A stretch of DNA of 24,865 bases from IMG/VR virus record IMGVR_UViG_3300012209_000028, positions 1 to 24,865 of that record; one strand, 5' to 3'. A program made the position numbers and the translations under genes. Position 1 is the stretch's first letter. Each line of letters starts with the position of its first letter. The notes beneath the pieces were generated by a model that saw only the letters and a list, made by a program, of their open reading frames with translations, did no database searches and was not told the DNA's origin. Source of the DNA: a virus. Below are positions 6,026-13,091 of the stretch, in pieces.

Positions 6026-8629
6026 CTAGCGCGGCGTGACGCCCGGCGGGTAGATCCGGCCGCCGCCCTTGACGTGCGCGCCGAGGTACTCGGCGAGCTG
6101 GCGGCCGATGTCGCGGCCGTTCCCGGCGGGCGCGTGGATGACGACGGCGCCCGGCTGGAAGATGACCGTGGTGCCGGCGGCCGCGCCGACGGGCTCGGGG
6201 CGGCCGGTCCGGTTGCCGGCCAGCGAGATCCCGGGGGGCAGGTACCGGGCGGTCCGGCCGGCGTCGTCGTACCAGTTGAACGCCATCTCGTGCGCCCACG
6301 CCCGGGACGGGCTGCCGTACCGGCCGCGGATGTAGTCCTCGCCCCAGTTGACCTGCGGTCCCATCGCGGCCTGGCCGCCCTGTGACGGCAGCCACGCCGC
6401 CCGCGGCATCTTGGTGTAGGGCAGCGCCTGCGGAATGCCGGTGGCCCCGGAGCCGGCGTTGTACGCGAACCTGTTCCAGCCCGACTCCCTGTTCCACAGG
6501 GAAAGGAGGCTGGGCCCGTCGTAGGCCGGGCTCCAGCCGTACATGCCGAACCGGGAGAGTGCGTAGGCCTGCGCGGCGCGCGCGTCTCCCGAGACCGGGC
6601 CGCCGCCCGCGCCCGCGGCGCCCTGGGCCGCCCTGGCCGCGGCCTGCGCGGCGCGCATCGCGGCCAGCGCGGCGTTCGCCGTGGCGCTGGCGAGGGCTCC
6701 CAGCGTCGCGTCCAGCCGGCCGCCCGTCCACGGCGGCAGGCCCTTCACGGCCCCGGACCAGGACCCGGCGACGCCGCCTGCCGCGAACCCCGGGATGAGG
6801 CCGCGCAGGTGGTCGACGAGGCCCGCGTCCACCATCGGGACGGGGACGATGAGCTCGCCGCGCTGCGCGGCGATCAGCTGGTCGTCGACGCCGCGGCGGC
6901 CGCCCGTGATGTACAGGCCCGCGGCCGCCCCGGTGGAGGTGGGGGCGGCGCCGATGTTCTGCGGGCCGTGCGCGACCCCCGGCGTGATCGTGGTGCCGGT
7001 CACCGACCACTGGCCGGACCCGGTGACGTGGATCGCGGTGGCGATGAATTTCTCCAGGCTGAGCTTGTTCAGCCACGTGACGAGTGTCCGGACTTCCTGC
7101 CAGTACTGCTTGTTCGTGGTCTTGGCCGAGTCCAGCAGCGGCAGCCCGTTCCGGAAGGCGGTCATGGCGGCGTCGACGCCGTGGCCGGACTTGTACGCCT
7201 GGACGGCCTGGCTGGCCAGGCCGGCGATGTAGGTGTTGGCCGCGGAGAAGCTGTTCCGCTGCGCCTGGGTCTGCAGCCCGACCGCGCCGCCGGAGGCCTT
7301 CAGCGCGGTGTGCAGCGCGGCGGCGTCGTTGGCCGAGGTCACCAGGGAGTTGCCGTAGGCCAGCTGCGCGGCCAGCGCGCTGTCCTGCGCGTTCATCAGG
7401 TTCGCGGTGGCCGTCGCGGCGGCCTGGACCCACTGGGCGTAGGACTGCGCCGCGGGCCACGCGCCCCTGAACGCCGCGGCCCCCGCGGCCACCGCGGTCC
7501 CGGTCCTGCCCGCGGAGCTCCCGGCGCCGTCCAGGGCCTTCTGCAGCGCCGCGGCGCCCTTGACGCCGGGGAACATCTGCGCGAACGCCTGCTCGGCGGC
7601 GTGCCCGAGCTTGCCCAGCCAGCCGGTGCTGTGCGAGACGGCGTCGGCCTGCTGGTGCTCCCACGCGACGGCCGCGGTGGTGGCGCCGGTGAGCTTGAGG
7701 ATCGCGGTGGTGTCCTTCAGGAACCCGTCGGCTAGCGGCTGGAGCTGGGTGAGCAGCGGCGGCAGGTCGTCGGCCAGCTGCACGAACAGGTTGCCGAGCA
7801 GCTTGACGTCGGGCCCGGCACGGTCGGCCATGAACCCGAAAAACCGCTGCCACGTCCCGGAGGCGAACTCGGCGTCGATCTGGCCGAGCAGCCCGCCGAG
7901 CGCCTTCCCGGTGGCCTGCGCGACCGGCTGCACGTCGTGCATCAGGTGCCCGGCGAGCTGGATGCCCTTGCCGAACACGGCCAGGACCTCGGGCTGCAGC
8001 TGCTGCTCGAACTGGTGGTACTGCCTGCCCAGGCCCAGGATCGACGTGGCGAGCTGCTGCTGTTCGGGGTTCAGCAGGTGCATGTTCTTCTGCAGGCCGC
8101 CGGTTTTCTGCGCGGCTTTCTCGATCGGGGCGATCGCCCCGTACGCGGCGGCCCCGAACCCGGCCAGCCCGATGCCGAGGGTGGCGATGACAGGGGACAG
8201 GACGACCCCGGCGCCGATCAGGGCGCCCATCCCGGACACCCCGGTCGTGCCGCTGAGGGCGCCGAGGCTGGAGGTGGCCTGCTGCGCCGCGCCGCCCTTG
8301 CCGCCGACCTTGTCCAGGGCGACGTCCAGCGCGGAGATCTCGGCGATGGCCCGGGCCGCGCCCTCGACGGTCAGCTTCGGCGAGGCGGTGCGCCGGCTGA
8401 GGCTGACCAGCCGCGCCTCGATCGCGTCAAGGCGCGCCAGCGCTTCCCTGTCCCCGGCCAGCGCGACGCGGGCCTGCGCGGTCTTGCGGCCGACCTCGTT
8501 CAGCCGCCGGGTGAGGCTGTCGACGTTCCCGGCCGCGCCGGACGCGGAATGGCCGATCGCTGACAGGCCCGCGCACGCGTGGTCGCGCGTGATGATCTCG
8601 AAGATCAGGGTCTGCAGGCGGTCAGCCAC
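6026..8629 (-). CDS. Tape measure protein with transglycosylase-like domain
   Basis: At 867 residues this is the longest tail gene and sits where tape measure genes lie, after the chaperones. The N-terminal part is helical with Ala-rich repeats, a hydrophobic segment follows at about residues 133-165 (GAGVVLSPVIATLGIGLAGF), and long helices fill the middle. Near the C-terminus a soluble lytic transglycosylase-like domain is seen: LWNRESGWN with the presumed catalytic Glu at about 715, then GSGATGIPQALP. This activity helps a phage pass the cell wall during DNA entry. GTG 8629 is preceded by GGGAAG. Length sets tail length in this family. Confidence 0.88.
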   Translation of the reverse strand: MADRLQTLIFEIITRDHACAGLSAIGHSASGAAGNVDSLTRRLNEVGRKTAQARVALAGDREALARLDAIEARLVSLSRRTASPKLTVEGAARAIAEISALDVALDKVGGKGGAAQQATSSLGALSGTTGVSGMGALIGAGVVLSPVIATLGIGLAGFGAAAYGAIAPIEKAAQKTGGLQKNMHLLNPEQQQLATSILGLGRQYHQFEQQLQPEVLAVFGKGIQLAGHLMHDVQPVAQATGKALGGLLGQIDAEFASGTWQRFFGFMADRAGPDVKLLGNLFVQLADDLPPLLTQLQPLADGFLKDTTAILKLTGATTAAVAWEHQQADAVSHSTGWLGKLGHAAEQAFAQMFPGVKGAAALQKALDGAGSSAGRTGTAVAAGAAAFRGAWPAAQSYAQWVQAAATATANLMNAQDSALAAQLAYGNSLVTSANDAAALHTALKASGGAVGLQTQAQRNSFSAANTYIAGLASQAVQAYKSGHGVDAAMTAFRNGLPLLDSAKTTNKQYWQEVRTLVTWLNKLSLEKFIATAIHVTGSGQWSVTGTTITPGVAHGPQNIGAAPTSTGAAAGLYITGGRRGVDDQLIAAQRGELIVPVPMVDAGLVDHLRGLIPGFAAGGVAGSWSGAVKGLPPWTGGRLDATLGALASATANAALAAMRAAQAAARAAQGAAGAGGGPVSGDARAAQAYALSRFGMYGWSPAYDGPSLLSLWNRESGWNRFAYNAGSGATGIPQALPYTKMPRAAWLPSQGGQAAMGPQVNWGEDYIRGRYGSPSRAWAHEMAFNWYDDAGRTARYLPPGISLAGNRTGRPEPVGAAAGTTVIFQPGAVVIHAPAGNGRDIGRQLAEYLGAHVKGGGRIYPPGVTPR

Positions 8630-8638
8630 GGCTTCCCC

Positions 8639-9115
8639 TCACGGCGCGATCTGCCTGGCGGTGTCAGTCAGCGCCTGCATGACCTTGGCGCGGATCTGCG
8701 GGGCCGCGTCCCGGCACGGATCGGTGAAGAATCCCGCCTTCATGCCCCCGGTCTGGTGGTTCGACCACCGCCACGTCTTCCGCGGCCCCTGCGCCCAGAC
8801 GGGATGGTTGATGGTCCCGGCGTCGAGCATGGCCACCTTGCGCTTGTGCTCGCGGGCCTGCGCGCGGACGGAGATGACCGGGTCGCCGGAGAAGCTCCTC
8901 TTCGCCCTGACGGACAGGTCCGCGGCGAGCACGGCGGCGTACCGGTCCGGCATGTACGGCTCGAGGTGCCCCACGCTGGAGATCTCCTCCGCCAGCGGCC
9001 GGGCGGCCTCGGTGATGGCCTTCATCAGCTCGCGGCGCAGCCCCTGCCCCTGGGTGCCGGCCGCGCGCAGCCGCGCCGCCAGGGCATGCAGCTGGACGGC
9101 GCCGGGGTCTGGCAT
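8639..9115 (-). CDS. HK97 gp10-like tail completion protein
   Basis: The 158-residue protein follows the pattern of HK97 gp10-like proteins. A helical N-terminus (LRRELMKAITEAARPLAEEI) is followed by a basic strand region (YAAVLAADLSVRAKR), then INHPVWAQG, KTWRWSNHQTGG and GFFTDPCRDAAPQIRAKVMQ. This family works at the head-tail joint or tail completion. Its place here, between the chaperones and the tape measure, is later than the usual position before the tail tube gene. The ATG at 9115 gives a sensible N-terminus. It ends ten bases before the tape measure start. Confidence 0.7.
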   Translation of the reverse strand: MPDPGAVQLHALAARLRAAGTQGQGLRRELMKAITEAARPLAEEISSVGHLEPYMPDRYAAVLAADLSVRAKRSFSGDPVISVRAQAREHKRKVAMLDAGTINHPVWAQGPRKTWRWSNHQTGGMKAGFFTDPCRDAAPQIRAKVMQALTDTARQIAP

Positions 9116-9132
9116 GCACGTCTCCCTGCGGT

Positions 9133-9138
9133 TAACGT
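9133..9138 (+). promoter_or_regulatory. Leaderless-type -10 box of the 51-residue antisense gene
   Basis: TAACGT fits TANNNT and is followed by exactly six bases and the ATG at 9145, so the transcript would start at or next to the start codon. CTGGCA (9109-9114), 18 bases upstream, is a possible weak -35. No ribosome binding site precedes the ATG. Confidence 0.5.
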
Positions 9139-9144
9139 AGCGGG

Positions 9145-9300
9145 ATGTGGCACATTTACTGGATCATTGAGGGCACGGGACTTCTCCTGGCCCTCGCCGT
9201 CGCATCTGTCATGTCGCTGGCCGTCGGCGCGTGGCGCAGGACCTTACCTGACCCGCTGACCCGCGCCGTTAGCCGCCGCCCGTTTCGCCTGGGCTTCTAG
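9145..9300 (+). CDS. 51-residue membrane microprotein, antisense to tail chaperone gene
   Basis: Reading from the ATG gives a short protein: MWHIYWIIEGTG, then a hydrophobic span LLLALAVASVMSLAVGAW (about residues 13-30), then a basic C-terminus with RRTLPDPL and SRRPFRLGF. One transmembrane helix with a positively charged tail is the only clear feature. It lies between the gp10-like gene and the chaperone gene on the opposite strand, overlapping the frameshift extension by 57 bases. Its TAG is half of a CTAG shared with the chaperone stop. It may act on the host membrane, for example in exclusion, but this is a guess. The protein was not matched to any family. Confidence 0.55.
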   Translation: MWHIYWIIEGTGLLLALAVASVMSLAVGAWRRTLPDPLTRAVSRRPFRLGF

Positions 9301-9812
9301 CTGCGCGTCGATGTGCGCTTTACAGATGAGGAAGTCTTGCCAGGTGAGCCGTTCCCATTCCCACGGGCGGATATGGAGGATGGCGGCGAAGGCGGGCTTG
9401 TAATGGTCGTAGCCGGGCCGCTGCTCCCGGGTGCCGCGGCGGCGGCCGCGGCGGGGGTAGGGCCCGGCCCCTCCCGCGCCTGCTCGATGCGCCTGGTCAG
9501 TTCCGCCGCCGCCTCCTCCACCGTGTACTCGGTGCCGTCGTCGTGGACGGGCAGCACCTCGAGCTGGCCGGCGTTGAACTGCATCGTCGCGAAGTCGGAC
9601 GGCATGTCGTCGCGCTTGCGGAGCACGTGGACCAGCGCCCCGATGGCGGTGATGGAGTACCGGCCCAGCTCCCGCTCCCACTCCCCGTAGGACAGGCCGG
9701 TGACTTTCTCGATCTCGGCGACCTCGGTGAACATCAGGCGGCTGCGGTCGAAGACATGCTGCTCGCCGTCGCCGAGCCTGATGATCACGCGGGGCCACAG
9801 GCTGAATATCAC
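9244..9812 (-). CDS. Long tail assembly chaperone made by -1 frameshift
   Basis: After the shared N-terminal part a second frame, one base back, encodes GYDHYKPAFAAILHIRPWEW then ERLTWQDFLICKAHIDA, which has the helical FxxxLHIRP...T..EF style of the actinophage chaperone extension. The short product instead runs into a Ser/Thr/Pro-rich tail that looks like a shadow. A -1 shift would join the two into a G-T type fusion, as in lambda and most siphophages, which guides tail tube assembly on the tape measure. If the shift is at 9453-9457 the long product has about 189 residues. The extension has its own normal codon use. Confidence 0.7.
9297..9812 (-). CDS. Short tail assembly chaperone (unshifted)
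   Basis: The 171-residue product starts VIFSLWPRVIIRLGDGEQHV at GTG 9812, which overlaps the tail tube gene stop by four bases (GTGA). GGAAG lies upstream. The folded part (FDRSRLMFTEVAEIEKVTGL, then YGEWERELGRYSITAIGALV, then EYTVEEAAAELTRRI) covers about residues 15-110. An Ala-rich stretch follows, after which the frame becomes low complexity. Tail chaperones of this kind bind the tape measure and recruit tube subunits. The TAG at 9297-9299 shares CTAG with the antisense 51-residue gene. Confidence 0.8.
   Translation of the reverse strand: MIFSLWPRVIIRLGDGEQHVFDRSRLMFTEVAEIEKVTGLSYGEWERELGRYSITAIGALVHVLRKRDDMPSDFATMQFNAGQLEVLPVHDDGTEYTVEEAAAELTRRIEQAREGPGPTPAAAAAAAPGSSGPATTITSPPSPPSSISARGNGNGSPGKTSSSVKRTSTRS
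9433..9471 (-). promoter_or_regulatory. Candidate -1 frameshift site with downstream hairpin
   Basis: Within the overlap of the two chaperone frames two single-codon slips re-pair perfectly after a -1 move: GGG at 9470-9468 preceded by G, and CCC at 9455-9453 in a five-C run. A 7-bp G/C hairpin follows (GCCGCGG 9452-9446 with CCGCGGC 9439-9433, six-base loop). No standard X-XXY-YYZ heptamer is present, so the exact site is uncertain. Confidence 0.45.
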
Positions 9813-10906
9813 AGGGCGACGGCTTCCTTGCTCACGAGCTTCACCTGGATGACCGGGTCGGTCCCGTTGTCGTACGCCTGGAAGCCGATCGACTGGGGGA
9901 TTACGTCGGGCCCGCTGATGTTGACGCCGGCGCTCTTGAACCGGCACGCGGGCATGATGAAGCTCAGCAGGTACGGGTTCGGGCCGGAGGCGACGCCGCC
10001 GGCGTCCTTCCCGGCGCCGTCGAAGTGGGAGAAGTCCAGCTGGAACGGCTGGTAGGTGTTCGCGCGGAACACGTCGTAGAACTCGGTGCGGGAGAAGAAC
10101 TCAGTCTGTAGCGTACCAGTTACAGACGGTATAGCGTTCTCGATCGGTTCTCCCTTCAGGCCGGCGTTGCCCAAACCGTAACGATCTGTCTTCATCGGTG
10201 TACTGCCCGTGATCGTGATCCCGGTGACCCGGGACTGCACCGCGACGCCGGACGCGATCGTGGTCTCGCCGGACGCGGTGGTGGCGGTGCCGCCGAGCTT
10301 GAAGTTCGCCGCGTCGGAGAACGCGAACAGGCCGTTGGGCACCGGGTAGGACGCGGCGGCCAGGGCGACGGAGGTGAGCTCGGTCTGCGCGTCGCAGGTG
10401 ACCTTGAGCTGCGCGATCTGGTTGTCGCTGCAGGAGAATTCCCAGTCGGTGATCTTGACGCCGATCTGGGTGAACGGCTGGACGGTGACGCCGCTGATCT
10501 GCGGCCGGCCGACCTGGGCGGTCGCGAACAGGCCCGCCTTGGAGCCGGGGGTGTGGATCTGCTTGTACGCGGTGGTGGCGCCGATCTGGGTCGGCGTGGT
10601 CACGGATGAGCCGAGGGAGTGCTTCCACCACAGGCCCATCGAGTCGGCGGCGGCGGAGGCGGCCGACCCGTCGGTGTGCTCCATGGTCAGGTCGCCGTTG
10701 ACGTCAAACTGCGACATGACGGTGCGGGTGGCCCGGTTGAACGCCTGCCCCGCCTTCAGGCCCTGGCCGTCGAGGAAGTTCGGGTTGAAGACGAAGTTCT
10801 CCGAGAGGAACTCATAGAACCGGGTGACGACCGTGGCGCTGTCCCCGTACGAAGGCGCGGTGACGACGCCGACCTGGCCCGACAGTCCCGACGCGTAGGT
10901 GGGCAC
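9809..10906 (-). CDS. Major tail tube protein
   Basis: The 365-residue protein fits actinophage tail tube subunits, with VVTRFYEFLSENFVFNPNF near residue 30, a FDVNGDLTMEH strand, a YPVPNGLFAFSDAANFKLGG segment, and FRANTYQPFQLDFSHFDGAG then CRFKSAGVNISGPDVIPQS near the end. It precedes the chaperones, as usual. The GTG at 10906 follows the stop of the previous gene by three bases. A central patch, about 10097-10207, uses many A/T-ending codons (CTA, GTA, ATA, TCT, ACT) unlike the rest. This protein would form the tube through which DNA passes. Confidence 0.85.
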   Translation of the reverse strand: MPTYASGLSGQVGVVTAPSYGDSATVVTRFYEFLSENFVFNPNFLDGQGLKAGQAFNRATRTVMSQFDVNGDLTMEHTDGSAASAAADSMGLWWKHSLGSSVTTPTQIGATTAYKQIHTPGSKAGLFATAQVGRPQISGVTVQPFTQIGVKITDWEFSCSDNQIAQLKVTCDAQTELTSVALAAASYPVPNGLFAFSDAANFKLGGTATTASGETTIASGVAVQSRVTGITITGSTPMKTDRYGLGNAGLKGEPIENAIPSVTGTLQTEFFSRTEFYDVFRANTYQPFQLDFSHFDGAGKDAGGVASGPNPYLLSFIMPACRFKSAGVNISGPDVIPQSIGFQAYDNGTDPVIQVKLVSKEAVAL

Positions 10907-10909
10907 CGG

Positions 10910-11131
10910 TTACGCCCCCTTCCCGCTGTCAGCCTTCGCGGCCTTCTCCGCGGCCACCTTCGGCGCGGCGACGGCCTCCCATTTGTCCGGCGGCCACACG
11001 ATCGGCAGGGGGTCCTGCTCGCTGTGGTCCGGCTGGAAGTCGGGCACGTCGACGGTCTCGCCGTCCTCGACGACCCGGTCCAGGAGCGGCACGTCCAGCG
11101 GGCCGCCGCTGATGTTCTTGACCTTGGACAC
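10910..11131 (-). CDS. Small head-tail region protein of unknown function
   Basis: The 73-residue protein starts VSKVKNISGGPLDVPLLDRV and continues VVEDGETVDVPD, then ends in an Ala/Lys-rich tail (VAAEKAAKADSGKGA). The pattern of a short beta module followed by a charged helix recurs in small proteins before the tail tube gene in actinophages; the job is unknown. GTG 11131 has GGGAGA upstream at good spacing. Its 5' end faces the antisense gene at 11156, only 24 bases away, and its first codons contain that gene's possible -35. Confidence 0.7.
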   Translation of the reverse strand: MSKVKNISGGPLDVPLLDRVVEDGETVDVPDFQPDHSEQDPLPIVWPPDKWEAVAAPKVAAEKAAKADSGKGA

Positions 11132-11148
11132 TGGCTCTCCCGTACATT
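11118..11148 (+). promoter_or_regulatory. Leaderless-type promoter of the 79-residue antisense gene
   Basis: TTGACC (11118-11123) and TACATT (11143-11148) are separated by 19 bases, and seven bases follow before the ATG at 11156. The -10 fits TANNNT. The promoter lies across the start of the opposing small gene, so one may interfere with the other. Confidence 0.5.
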
Positions 11149-11155
11149 GGGCCGT

Positions 11156-11395
11156 ATGGCGGACCGGTGGGCTGAGGTGCGCGGGATCGAGGACCAGATC
11201 GCCGCGCTGGTCGCGGAATATGACCGGGGCCTGTTTCTCCCGTGGCGGATGCGGCGCAGGCGGCAGATACGCCGTGAGCTGCGCCGTCTGCTCCCGGTCA
11301 TGGAGGCCGCGTTCGCGGAGGCGGCGGAGGCGGTGCCGCGCAAGGGCCGGAAGGATGCCTTCGGGCGCGCGGTGAGCGTCAGGTACGAGCCCTAG
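11156..11395 (+). CDS. 79-residue basic helical protein, antisense accessory gene
   Basis: The protein reads MADRWAEVRGIEDQIAALVA, then EYDRGLFLPWRMRRRRQIRR, then an amphipathic helix ELRRLLPVMEAAFAEAAEAV and a short basic end. It is strongly helical and rich in Arg around residues 30-45, which could bind nucleic acid or membranes. No family is recognised. It has a leaderless-type promoter and is followed after 18 bases by another antisense gene with nearly the same upstream sequence. No ribosome binding site precedes the ATG. Confidence 0.6.
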   Translation: MADRWAEVRGIEDQIAALVAEYDRGLFLPWRMRRRRQIRRELRRLLPVMEAAFAEAAEAVPRKGRKDAFGRAVSVRYEP

Positions 11396-11401
11396 CCGCC
11401 G

Positions 11402-11407
11402 TACATT
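11402..11407 (+). promoter_or_regulatory. Leaderless-type -10 box of the 120-residue antisense gene
   Basis: TACATT is followed by GGCGGT and the ATG at 11414. The same core (GTACATTGG ... TATGGC) lies before the neighbouring gene at 11156, so this is either a copied or a converged promoter. No clear -35 or ribosome binding site is visible. Confidence 0.55.
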
Positions 11408-11413
11408 GGCGGT

Positions 11414-11776
11414 ATGGCCGACGTGAAAACCCAGGACCTGAGCCCCGATGAGTGGCATGCGCTGCTTGAGCCATACGGCTGGGCGGATGTCATGACGCGC
11501 GCGCCGACCTTCGCCCCGTCAGCGCTATTCGCGTGGCATGAGATCCGCGTGATGCTCACGCCCGGCACGGATGGCGACCCCGGCGAGTGGGTGCAGCGCT
11601 CAAACCTGCTTGATCAGGCCCGGCGGGTCGTCGAGGCGGTGCAGGCGAAGGGGTACATCTTCATGGATGCGCCCCGCATCGAATTCGGCGGCCACTACAA
11701 GTACCGCGTGGACCGGGGCGCGGTGCCTGAGTGGTATGCGGAAGCCGAGATGTCCTTCCGCGTGCGCGCGACCTAG
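11414..11776 (+). CDS. 120-residue unknown protein, antisense accessory gene
   Basis: The protein begins MADVKTQDLSPDEWHALLEP and continues with APSALFAWHEIRVMLTPG, a helix QRSNLLDQARRVVEAVQAKG, and ends EWYAEAEMSFRVRAT. It appears soluble and mixed alpha/beta; no motif is recognised. The leaderless-type TACATT box sits six bases before the ATG. It ends in a CTAG shared with the stop of the opposing tail terminator-like gene (11773-11776), so the two genes abut exactly. It may be a phage accessory (moron) gene expressed apart from the late operon. Confidence 0.7.
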   Translation: MADVKTQDLSPDEWHALLEPYGWADVMTRAPTFAPSALFAWHEIRVMLTPGTDGDPGEWVQRSNLLDQARRVVEAVQAKGYIFMDAPRIEFGGHYKYRVDRGAVPEWYAEAEMSFRVRAT

Positions 11777-12258
11777 CCGCCGATCCTGGACTTGAAGATC
11801 AGGTCGAACGCGACGCGGGCGGCCGGCCCCCGGTCCGTGCTCATCTGGGTCAGCGCCCCCGCCGTGATGCCCGGCGCCGGGTACAGCACGTTCCCGCCGA
11901 ACTGCGTCGTGTCGGCCTGCATGAGGGTCTCGACGGCGGCGACGATCCCGAACGCGGCGACCCGCTGCGCGGCGAGGGAGTCGGCGCCGCCCCACGCGAC
12001 GGCGCAGCAGTGGACGGTGGTCGTCTCGTCGCGGCCCCGCCTGCCGATCGCGGCCCAGTCCTGCTCGAAGTGCGCCGACTCGGCGGGGATGGCGGGGTCG
12101 GACAGGCCGACCCACAGGACCAGGGGCTCGGGGTCGGCGGTGACCACCGGGCCGTCGTAGACGGTGACCTTCGGCGTGGCGGTGCCGAGGGTGGCGGCGT
12201 TCTGGAACAAGGTGACCAGGTAGTCGATCAAACTCGGGACGCGGCTGGTGATCGTCAT
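11773..12258 (-). CDS. Tail terminator-like protein
   Basis: The 161-residue protein begins MTITSRVPSLIDYLVTLFQN and has VTVYDGPVVTADPEPLVLWV, then DETTTVHCCAVAWGGADSLA, a RVAAFGIVAAVETLMQ helix and an end ARVAFDLIFKSRIGG. Order and pattern fit the proteins that cap the tail tube and join it to the head connector; this is inferred from position as well. The ATG at 12258 overlaps the connector stop by four bases (ATGA). Its TAG sits within the CTAG shared with the antisense 120-residue gene. Confidence 0.65.
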   Translation of the reverse strand: MTITSRVPSLIDYLVTLFQNAATLGTATPKVTVYDGPVVTADPEPLVLWVGLSDPAIPAESAHFEQDWAAIGRRGRDETTTVHCCAVAWGGADSLAAQRVAAFGIVAAVETLMQADTTQFGGNVLYPAPGITAGALTQMSTDRGPAARVAFDLIFKSRIGG

Positions 12259-13091
12259 GCCACCACCGGCCGGGGCGGCCCCAGCCACTCCTTGGCCTTG
12301 GCGGGGATGGTGAAGAACTCGCCAGGTTGCCTGAAATGTTCCTCGGGGCCGATGACGCCGCCCATCGCCCCCAGCGGGGAGCCTCCCCGCTGGGTTTCCC
12401 ACACGTGCTGCAGCATGACCAGGGCGCCGCGCCGGTACCGGCCCGGGACCTGGGCGTACCCGGCGATGTAGGCGACGTCGGCCAGGCCGGTGACCGGAAG
12501 GCCGCCCATCACCAGCACCACCCCGGACGCGCTCGCCGACATCTGGGTGACATCCCAGGTGACAGCTCCGTCCCAGGACACGACGGAGACCAGGGAGATC
12601 ACCGGCGCGGACCAGAGCCGGAACCGGCGCCGCCCGTGCCCGTACCAGCCGGCGCCGCGCAGGTCGAGCCTGTCGGTGACGGTGCGGCGGACGATCACCT
12701 CGTGCTTGTATTCCTCGATCGCGCCGGTCACCCCGGCCAAGTAGTCGCGCAGCAGGTCATCGAGCGTGTGGTCGGTGACCGGCATTTTCAGCTGGGCTTT
12801 GGCGTCGGCGAGGGAGATGATCGCGGGCCACGGCGCGGGGGCGGCGTCGAACTCGTCGTCCCAGGAGGTGACGGGCCCGGTGGTGGCGGCGTGCGCGGTG
12901 TACCGGCCGGGGATGGTGGTCTGGTAGCTGAGCCGGTACTGGCCGGGGACTGCCGTGTCGGTGATCGCGGGGCTGGCGGTGGTGCCGTCGGGCAGGGTGA
13001 TGACCAGGGCGGCGGTGGCGGCGTGGGCAAGGGCGCCGGCCGCGTCGAGGACGTCGAACGCGATGGGGTACATGCCGCCGGCGCTGATCAT
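12255..13091 (-). CDS. Head-tail connector with N-terminal Ig-like domain
   Basis: The 278-residue protein has two parts. Residues about 1-85 form a beta-sandwich-like domain (VITLPDGTTASPAITDTAVP, then YRLSYQTTIPGRYTAHAATT). Residues about 92-270 match the gp6-like head-tail connector: ISLADAKAQLKMPVTDHTLD, LLRDYLAGVTGAIEEY, RLDLRGAGWYGHGRR, and GYAQVPGRYRRGALVMLQHV. The connector would sit between portal and tail. The Ig-like part may be exposed on the neck. It overlaps both neighbours by four bases, which points to coupled translation. Confidence 0.75.
   Translation of the reverse strand: MISAGGMYPIAFDVLDAAGALAHAATAALVITLPDGTTASPAITDTAVPGQYRLSYQTTIPGRYTAHAATTGPVTSWDDEFDAAPAPWPAIISLADAKAQLKMPVTDHTLDDLLRDYLAGVTGAIEEYKHEVIVRRTVTDRLDLRGAGWYGHGRRRFRLWSAPVISLVSVVSWDGAVTWDVTQMSASASGVVLVMGGLPVTGLADVAYIAGYAQVPGRYRRGALVMLQHVWETQRGGSPLGAMGGVIGPEEHFRQPGEFFTIPAKAKEWLGPPRPVVA

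Noticed and set aside
6018-7853. 611-codon minus-strand frame inside the tape measure gene
   Set aside because: Arg/Gly/Pro-rich shadow; the other frame carries the coherent tape measure sequence with the transglycosylase motif.
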